DNA from: Chersky-265 sp035275285 | GTDB lineage: Bacteria > Fibrobacterota > Fibrobacteria > UBA11236 | Assembly: GCA_035275285.1 (NCBI GenBank) | Contig: DATENA010000271.1 | Location: forward strand, 1 to 64,000 | Direction: 5' to 3' | Length of the DNA: 64,000 nucleotides | Part shown: piece by piece, positions 59,005 to 64,000 of the stretch | How positions within the stretch are numbered: the stretch's first letter is position 1 | Layout of the letters: each line of letters starts with the position of its first letter | Notes under the pieces: model-generated | The model's database searches: none | Seen by the model: the letters and a program-made list of their open reading frames with translations, nothing else | Told to the model about the DNA's origin: nothing | Position numbers and translations under genes: made by a program

Positions 59005-59883
59005 ATGACGCTACTGGACCTGGTCGGCAACACTCCCATGGCGGAGCTCAAGCGAATCAATCCCAATCCCGGCGTGAAGCTTTTCGCCAAGCTGGAAGGG
59101 AACAATCCCGGCGGATCCGTAAAGGACCGTCCCGCGCGCTCCATGATCCTCAAGGCCATGCAGCGGGGCACGCTCAAGCCGGGCATGAAGCTCATCGAGC
59201 CCACCAGCGGCAATACCGGCATCGCCCTGGCCATGATCGCGGCGGTGTCGGGCTTCGAAATGCACCTGGTGATGCCGGAAAGCGCCACCGCGGAACGCGT
59301 CAAGACCATGCGGGCCTACGGCGCCGTCGTGCACCTGACCCCTGCGGAAAAGGGCATGGAAGGCACCATCGACTACGCCCGCGCCAAGGTGGCCCAAGGC
59401 GGCTTCGTCATGCTCGATCAGTTCTCCAACCCGGACAACCCCGCCGCCCATTACGAGACCACGGGCCCGGAGATCTGGAAGGACACGGAAGGGCGCGTTT
59501 CCCATTTCGTCTCCAGCATGGGCACCACCGGCACCATCATGGGCGTGTCCCGCTATCTCAAGGAGAAGAATCCCGGCGTGCGCATCATCGGAGCCCAGCC
59601 CACCGATGGCTCCTGCATCCCCGGCATCCGCCGCTGGCCGGAGGAATACCTGCCGAAAATCTACGACAAGAGCCGCGTGGACGAGATCCTGGACGTGAGC
59701 CAGGCCAATGCGGAATTCTGGACGCGCGAACTGTCCCACAAAGAGGGCGTATTCGCGGGGATTTCCTCCGGGGGCACCCTCTATTGCGCCATCGAGATCG
59801 CCAAGCGCATCAAGTCCGGGGTGATCGTCGCCATCGTCTGCGACCGCGGCGATCGCTACCTTTCGGGGAACGTTTTCGCCTGA
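59005..59883 (+). CDS. cysM: Cysteine synthase B (O-acetylserine sulfhydrylase)
   Basis: A 292-aa fold-type II PLP enzyme. The start at 59005 (MTLLDLVGNTPM) matches family N-termini. K40 in NPGGSVKDR binds PLP, TSGNTGIALAMIAA binds substrate and SSMGTTGTIMGVSRYL binds the phosphate. IPGIRRWPEEYLP and CDRGDRYLSGNVF are more like CysM than CysK. It makes cysteine from O-acetylserine and sulfide, and CysM can also use thiosulfate. An AT-rich dyad lies in its promoter region. Confidence 0.94.
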   Translation: MTLLDLVGNTPMAELKRINPNPGVKLFAKLEGNNPGGSVKDRPARSMILKAMQRGTLKPGMKLIEPTSGNTGIALAMIAAVSGFEMHLVMPESATAERVKTMRAYGAVVHLTPAEKGMEGTIDYARAKVAQGGFVMLDQFSNPDNPAAHYETTGPEIWKDTEGRVSHFVSSMGTTGTIMGVSRYLKEKNPGVRIIGAQPTDGSCIPGIRRWPEEYLPKIYDKSRVDEILDVSQANAEFWTRELSHKEGVFAGISSGGTLYCAIEIAKRIKSGVIVAIVCDRGDRYLSGNVFA

Positions 59884-59896
59884 GACCGGGCGCCGT

Positions 59897-60571
59897 TCAC
59901 AGGTGCTCGTCGGGGGCGGTGTCGTAACCCGGCGGCGCCTCCCGCGGCGGTTCGCCCCCGCCGGGACCGGGCGGATCCGCGTCCGGGGCGTTGATGCCTC
60001 CGTCTTCCAGATGCCTTCCCGGCCACGTGAAGAAGCGCTGCATGAGCATTTCCTTGTACTTGGCCACCTGTTCGACCATGTTGACGTGCACGGTTTCCTT
60101 CACGGCCTGCGGCACCACCACGTCGCCCGCCCAGGTATGCAGATAGGCGTCGGCCACCAGGAGGAACCGGGCGTCGGTTTGCGACCAGATCCCCGGCGGG
60201 AGCCGCGCGAACAGGGTATTGGGAAGGTCGAGGCTGGTGCGCACCAGCGCCGAGTCCTTGGCGGGTACGATCTTCCGCTCCGGGTTCCATCCGGAAAGCA
60301 GGGTGTCCGCCTGGTAGAGCAGGGCGTAGCGCATGCGCGTGAGGGTGACATCGCGGCCGTTGGGATTGGAAACGGCCACGTCCACCTGCCAATGCGTCCG
60401 GCCCGCGTCCATGCCCGTGAAGGTGAAGGTCTGGAAGCGGTACTGGCAGGATTTCAGCCCCTTGCCCGGGCGCGGGGAGCAGCCGCTGGACAGGAAGAGG
60501 GCGAGACCGGTGAGAAGGGTCGCAGCGGAAAGGGCGGTCCGGCGGGGGAATCGGTTGACTTTGGGACTCAT
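59897..60571 (-). CDS. Lipoprotein with LEA14/WHy-like domain
   Basis: About 224 aa from the ATG at 60571; an ATG at 60583 is an alternative, and neither has a clear Shine-Dalgarno. The signal ends in LSSGCS (lipobox). The mature part (YRFQTFTFTGMDAGRTHWQV, then VAVSNPNGRDVTLTRMRYALLY) has the pattern of LEA2/WHy domains. Bacterial proteins of this group are linked to stress or envelope roles. The C-terminal 35 residues are Pro/Gly/Glu-rich. It diverges from the ATP-grasp gene by about 47 bp. Confidence 0.75.
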   Translation of the reverse strand: MSPKVNRFPRRTALSAATLLTGLALFLSSGCSPRPGKGLKSCQYRFQTFTFTGMDAGRTHWQVDVAVSNPNGRDVTLTRMRYALLYQADTLLSGWNPERKIVPAKDSALVRTSLDLPNTLFARLPPGIWSQTDARFLLVADAYLHTWAGDVVVPQAVKETVHVNMVEQVAKYKEMLMQRFFTWPGRHLEDGGINAPDADPPGPGGGEPPREAPPGYDTAPDEHL

Positions 60572-60618
60572 GGCGAATAACATACTCAAATAAACGATCC
60601 ACCAGATAGCGAGCCGCA

Positions 60619-61914
60619 TTGCCTTCCCGCGAATTCTATCTCAACGCCGATTTCGACCTCAGCCTGCGCGGCCGTCCTTCCCTGCTGGAAACCTCCGATC
60701 CCACCTTCGTGCATGAAATGGCCTGGCATTTCCTGTTCGCGGGGGGGAGCGGGGATAGTTTGATCGTCCACCGGCCGCTCCCGGAGGATTTCCTGGAATA
60801 TCTCCGCGGAAAAGGCCTGGGCCGGGACCTGCCGCGCCTGACGGTGCATCCGGGGTTCGACCCGGAGTCGGAGTTCACGCCTTTCGGGTGGAACGCCCAT
60901 GCGGAAAGCCTGGCGCAGCGGTATTCCCGGCCGCCCGCCCACCCGGAGCCGCCGGCCGTGAAGACCGCGAACTCCCGGGCCTTCGGCTTGGAGCTGGAGC
61001 GGGAATGGGGGCGGATTAAAGGCCTGCACCGTCCCGGAGGACCGGAAGGCCGGGGCGATGGGGAAGGGTCACCGGAGGGCTACGGTAGCCTGTTTGCTTC
61101 CCTGGAAGGCCTGGAAAGCTTCCTGCGCGGCCGGACGGAACCGGGAGGCTGGGTGGTGAAGGGCGATCATGGCCATGCCGGCACCGCCAACCGGCGGGTG
61201 CCTTCCGGCATGCTCCCCGAAGAGAGCCGCAAGGCCTTGGCCGATCTGCTGGCCGGGCATGGGCGCGTGGTTGCGGAACCCTGGGATGAACGGCTGATGG
61301 ACCTTTCCGTCAACTTCACGGTGGAAAAAGGCGGCTCCCTGCGGGATTTCCGCGGGCATGAATTGCTGAATTCGCGGGACGGGGCCTTTCTGGGGGTGAA
61401 GATCCATCCCTCCCGGCTGCCGCCGGATCCCTGGAGGGAGGAATTGTCCGCCTCCGCCGCCTTTGCGGCCATGACCCTGGACGCCCTGGGCTATTCCGGT
61501 CCCGTCAGCGTGGACGCCTACGTCCGCGCTACTCTCCAGGGCCCGCGTTTGCGCCCCTTGGTGGACGTGAACGCCCGCCATTCCATGGCCTTGCCCGCCC
61601 ATGGCCTGGCCCGGCGCCTGCCGGGAAAGAGCCTGCTGTGGATGTGGGCCAAACCCCGGAAGCTGGACCTCCCCGCGGACTATGCAGGCCTGGACGCACG
61701 CCTGGGCCCCCTGGCCTTCCAGGCCGCCACGGGCCTCGGCATCCTGGCGGCATCACCCTTGCGCGCGTCGGACCGCTCGCAGGAGGGGACGGGGGCGGGA
61801 CGGCGGCCCGACGCCGCCAGGCCGAAACGGGTGGGGTTCCTGTTCAGCGCCGCGGATGAAGGCGATCTGCGACGCCTGCAGGCGGGATTCGCCCAAGCCC
61901 TGGGGCGCGGCTGA
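60619..61914 (+). CDS. ATP-grasp-like protein of unknown substrate
   Basis: A 431-aa product from a TTG with no strong ribosome site, so the start is uncertain. The C-terminal two thirds show ATP-grasp traits: WVVKGDHGHAGTANRRV (nucleotide lysine and Gly loop), VVAEPWDERLMDLSVNF, and SGPVSVDAYV followed by PLVDVNARHSM (metal-binding acidic and Asn residues). Such enzymes join a carboxylate to an amine or thiol through acyl phosphate. The N-terminal 130 residues are unrecognised. miaA overlaps its stop by one base (TGATG). Confidence 0.68.
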   Translation: MPSREFYLNADFDLSLRGRPSLLETSDPTFVHEMAWHFLFAGGSGDSLIVHRPLPEDFLEYLRGKGLGRDLPRLTVHPGFDPESEFTPFGWNAHAESLAQRYSRPPAHPEPPAVKTANSRAFGLELEREWGRIKGLHRPGGPEGRGDGEGSPEGYGSLFASLEGLESFLRGRTEPGGWVVKGDHGHAGTANRRVPSGMLPEESRKALADLLAGHGRVVAEPWDERLMDLSVNFTVEKGGSLRDFRGHELLNSRDGAFLGVKIHPSRLPPDPWREELSASAAFAAMTLDALGYSGPVSVDAYVRATLQGPRLRPLVDVNARHSMALPAHGLARRLPGKSLLWMWAKPRKLDLPADYAGLDARLGPLAFQAATGLGILAASPLRASDRSQEGTGAGRRPDAARPKRVGFLFSAADEGDLRRLQAGFAQALGRG

Positions 61915-62849
61915 TGCATTTGCTGGTCCTGTGCGGACCCACCGCCACCGGCAAGACGGCCCTGGCCGCGGACCTGGCCCATCGCCTGGGGACGGAACTG
62001 ATCTCCGCCGATTCCCGCCAGGTCTACCGGGGCCTGGATCTGGGCACCGGCAAGGATTTGGGGGAATACCGGAAGCACGCCCCTCCGGTGCGGTATCATC
62101 TGATCGATATCGTGGACCCGGAAGCGGGCTACAGCCTTTTCCAATACCAGCGGGATTGCTACCGGGTGATGGACCTGCGGGCGGGGGAGGGAGGCCCCGC
62201 CTCCCGGGTCATGGTCCTGGCGGGCGGCACGGGCATGTACATCGAAGCGGTGCTGAGACGGTACCGCATCGCCAACGTGCCGGAGAATCCCGCCTTGCGG
62301 GAAAGCCTGGCCGGCCGCTCCCGGGAGGAGCTGGAGGCCGAATTGAAACGCAAGGACGCGGCCCTGGCCGCGCGCTCGGACCTCAGCAGCGGCAAGCGCA
62401 TCATCCGCGCCCTGGAGGTGTGGCAGGCGGGCCAGGCGCGCGCCGTGGAATACAGCCGGCCGCCGGAGCGGGACTTTTCCTTCACCGTGTTCGGCACCCG
62501 CATGGACCGGGCCGCATTGCGGGCCCGCATCGATGCGCGCCTGGAGGCGCGGCTGGAGGCAGGGATGGTGGAAGAAGTGGCCGGCCTGCTCGCGCGGGGC
62601 GTGAGCCGGGAACGCATGCAGGTCCTGGGGATGGAATACCGGGAAATCACCCGTTACCTGACCGGCGAATGCACCCGGGAGGAGATGGCCGCGACCCTGC
62701 GCCATGAAATCCACATGCTGGCCAAGCGGCAGGAAACCTATTTCCGCGGGATGGAACGGCGCGGCGTTCCCATCACGTGGCTGGACCCGGAGCAAGGCGC
62801 GGACGCCCTGCTGCGATCCTGGGACGAGCGGAAAGCGTCCCATGGATGA
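61914..62849 (+). CDS. miaA: tRNA dimethylallyltransferase
   Basis: A 311-aa protein of family length. The P-loop is LCGPTATGKTAL (about 7-18). ELISADSRQVYRGLDLGTGK and LAGGTGMYIEAVL are diagnostic, and FTVFGTRMDR and EVAGLLARGV occur in the second half. It adds dimethylallyl to A37 of tRNAs reading U-start codons. With mnmG it is the second anticodon-loop enzyme in the window. It overlaps the genes on both sides slightly. Confidence 0.96.
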   Translation: MHLLVLCGPTATGKTALAADLAHRLGTELISADSRQVYRGLDLGTGKDLGEYRKHAPPVRYHLIDIVDPEAGYSLFQYQRDCYRVMDLRAGEGGPASRVMVLAGGTGMYIEAVLRRYRIANVPENPALRESLAGRSREELEAELKRKDAALAARSDLSSGKRIIRALEVWQAGQARAVEYSRPPERDFSFTVFGTRMDRAALRARIDARLEARLEAGMVEEVAGLLARGVSRERMQVLGMEYREITRYLTGECTREEMAATLRHEIHMLAKRQETYFRGMERRGVPITWLDPEQGADALLRSWDERKASHG

Positions 62850-63303
62850 AGCCTCCGGCACGGTCCCGGTATCGGATCCCGGCGGCCCCCGGGAATTCGC
62901 GGCCGCCCTCATCGTGGACCGGGCCGGCGCGTTGCTCCTGCTCCGGCGCTCCCCTTCGACCCTGAGGTGGCCCGGCAAATGGGGGATAGCGGGAGGCGGA
63001 GTGGAAGCGGGCGAGACGCCCGAGCAGGGGTTGCGCCGGGAACTCCTGGAAGAGCTGGGAGCGGATATCCGCTTGCGGATCCTGCGCGGTCCCGATACCT
63101 TGAAGGCCATCGGCGGATACGGAGGCTTCATCCATCTCTGGCATATGCTGTGGGAAGGGGGGGACATCCGCCTGAGCGCGGAACACACCGAATACGCCTG
63201 GGTGGACCGGGCGGCCTACGCCGGCCTGGACATCATGCCCGGCGTCGACGAGGATTTGACCCATTTCGGGATCTGGCCCGAGCGTGCGAAACGACCCGGT
63301 TGA
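62842..63303 (+). CDS. Nudix hydrolase
   Basis: A 153-aa protein. The start at 62842 overlaps miaA by 8 bp. The Nudix box runs from GGGVEAGETPEQG to RRELLEELGA, matching GX5EX7REUXEEXGU. Upstream, ALLLLRRSPSTLRWPGKW is a typical first strand pair. It hydrolyses a nucleoside diphosphate linked to some moiety; the substrate is unknown. Coupling to miaA hints at nucleotide or RNA housekeeping, nothing more. Confidence 0.9.
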   Translation: MDEASGTVPVSDPGGPREFAAALIVDRAGALLLLRRSPSTLRWPGKWGIAGGGVEAGETPEQGLRRELLEELGADIRLRILRGPDTLKAIGGYGGFIHLWHMLWEGGDIRLSAEHTEYAWVDRAAYAGLDIMPGVDEDLTHFGIWPERAKRPG

Positions 63304-63341
63304 CCATGGTTGACTATATTTCCGCTACCGGAAGGAGCGCG

Positions 63342-64000
63342 ATGAAGATGAACAGCAGCAGGGCGGACCGGGCCGCATCGGCGGTCCGCAACGGCGCCCT
63401 GATCGTGGCCGCCCTGGGCCTTTTCCAATGCGAGCGCACGGCGGTTTTCAACCCCAAGCCGCCGGACAAGGCGCATTACCGGGTCCATCACCTGGGCACC
63501 TACTCCAGCAAGCTCGACGAGGAAAAGGAAATCGAAGGGACCATCTTCCAGACCACCCTTTCCTTCGATCTGGAAAGGCAGGGGACCGGTTGGACCCTGC
63601 GCCGCAAGCTGGATACCCTCATGGCCAGGGGCTACCACAAGTTCTCCATGCCCAATGAACTGGAGAAGAAGGTGGACCTGGTCCTCACCATGGATTCCAC
63701 CCTCATCCCCGTGCGCGTGGACGGCTACGACTCCCTCAAAGCCGTTCTGGGCCGCATCCAGCAGAAAGAGGAATACCGGGCCGCCCTGCTCAAGTCCAGC
63801 GATACCGCCTTCTACCGCGCCGAGTGGCGCGATTGGTGGCGCATGAACCGGTTCCTGCCCATAGGGCGGAAGATCGAAGCCTTCCAGCCGCTTCCCGTGG
63901 ACGCCCTCAACAAGACCCTGGAAACCCTGCAAACCGATTCCGCCCGCTTCGACGGCCCCCGGCCGCGGCTCAAGAAGAATTGCCTGGACTATACCCTTTA
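63342..64000 (+). CDS. Putative lipoprotein, incomplete at the window edge
   Basis: The ATG at 63342 has GGAAGGAG 5 bp upstream. The signal (VRNGALIVAALGLFQCERT) has a lipobox-like LFQC. The mature part reads HYRVHHLGTYSSKLDEEKEI and continues open through base 64000, giving at least 219 codons. No family is recognised. Beta-rich alternation and charged segments suggest a periplasmic domain. The 3' end lies beyond the window. Confidence 0.7.
   Translation, partial: MKMNSSRADRAASAVRNGALIVAALGLFQCERTAVFNPKPPDKAHYRVHHLGTYSSKLDEEKEIEGTIFQTTLSFDLERQGTGWTLRRKLDTLMARGYHKFSMPNELEKKVDLVLTMDSTLIPVRVDGYDSLKAVLGRIQQKEEYRAALLKSSDTAFYRAEWRDWWRMNRFLPIGRKIEAFQPLPVDALNKTLETLQTDSARFDGPRPRLKKNCLDYTL

Overview
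The window is about 64 kb of GC-rich bacterial chromosome (roughly 60-65% GC by eye) with dense gene packing, many ATGA overlaps, and mostly GGAGG-type ribosome binding sites. Outer-membrane genes (FadL-like, a BamA-like barrel), lipoproteins and a type IV pilin-like cluster mark a diderm. The HisA at 1026-1844 is the eukaryotic HIS6 type, which as I recall is described among bacteria chiefly from Fibrobacter. With the gene style this suggests a high-GC, probably free-living member of the Fibrobacterota, but that placement is an inference. There is no rRNA, CRISPR array, integrase or intact insertion sequence. The only tRNA is tRNA-Gly(GCC).

Left part (1-18.4 kb): a rhomboid protease, eukaryotic-type HisA, a monofunctional glycosyltransferase (GT51) and a PLP aminotransferase. 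A 920-bp non-coding region follows, holding two inverted copies of a ~220-bp fold-back element. Then come a secreted pentapeptide-repeat protein, alanine racemase and a lipoprotein. A minus-strand pilin-like operon has three prepilin-type genes, one with a CxxCH haem-c motif, behind two paralogous one-helix membrane proteins. Next are an EVE-domain protein, the methylcitrate cycle (prpB-prpC-prpD) and mnmG.

Middle (18.4-33.6 kb): a 38-aa membrane protein, then a three-domain fusion of priming sugar transferase, STAS-like domain and XrtA-type polysaccharide deacetylase. Divergent from it lies an operon of two large paralogous membrane proteins with C39-like papain-fold domains and TPR-like repeats, plus a lipoprotein. 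One paralogue keeps Cys-His-Asp and the other has Ser in place of Cys. An ABC exporter operon, thpR-cutA, a degenerate-patatin/BamA-like outer-membrane protein and moaA follow.

Right-centre (33.8-51.1 kb): a protein with a duplicated helical module, a solitary degenerate IstA-like protein, and oxyR (with Cys199 and Cys208) facing a rubredoxin reductase-rubredoxin-rubrerythrin operon. Then PPK2, an NmrA-type reductase and a signalling island: two hybrid kinases, a CheB-CheR-PAS-kinase fusion, a single-domain response regulator and a truncated CheB.

Right part (51.1-64 kb): a FadL-like porin diverging from a GDSL lipoprotein, remnants of a helicase-associated-domain gene, and an M64 metallopeptidase with a small secreted partner. 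Then tRNA-Gly, ligA, cysM behind an AT-rich dyad, a WHy-domain lipoprotein, an ATP-grasp protein, miaA, a Nudix hydrolase and a lipoprotein cut by the window edge.
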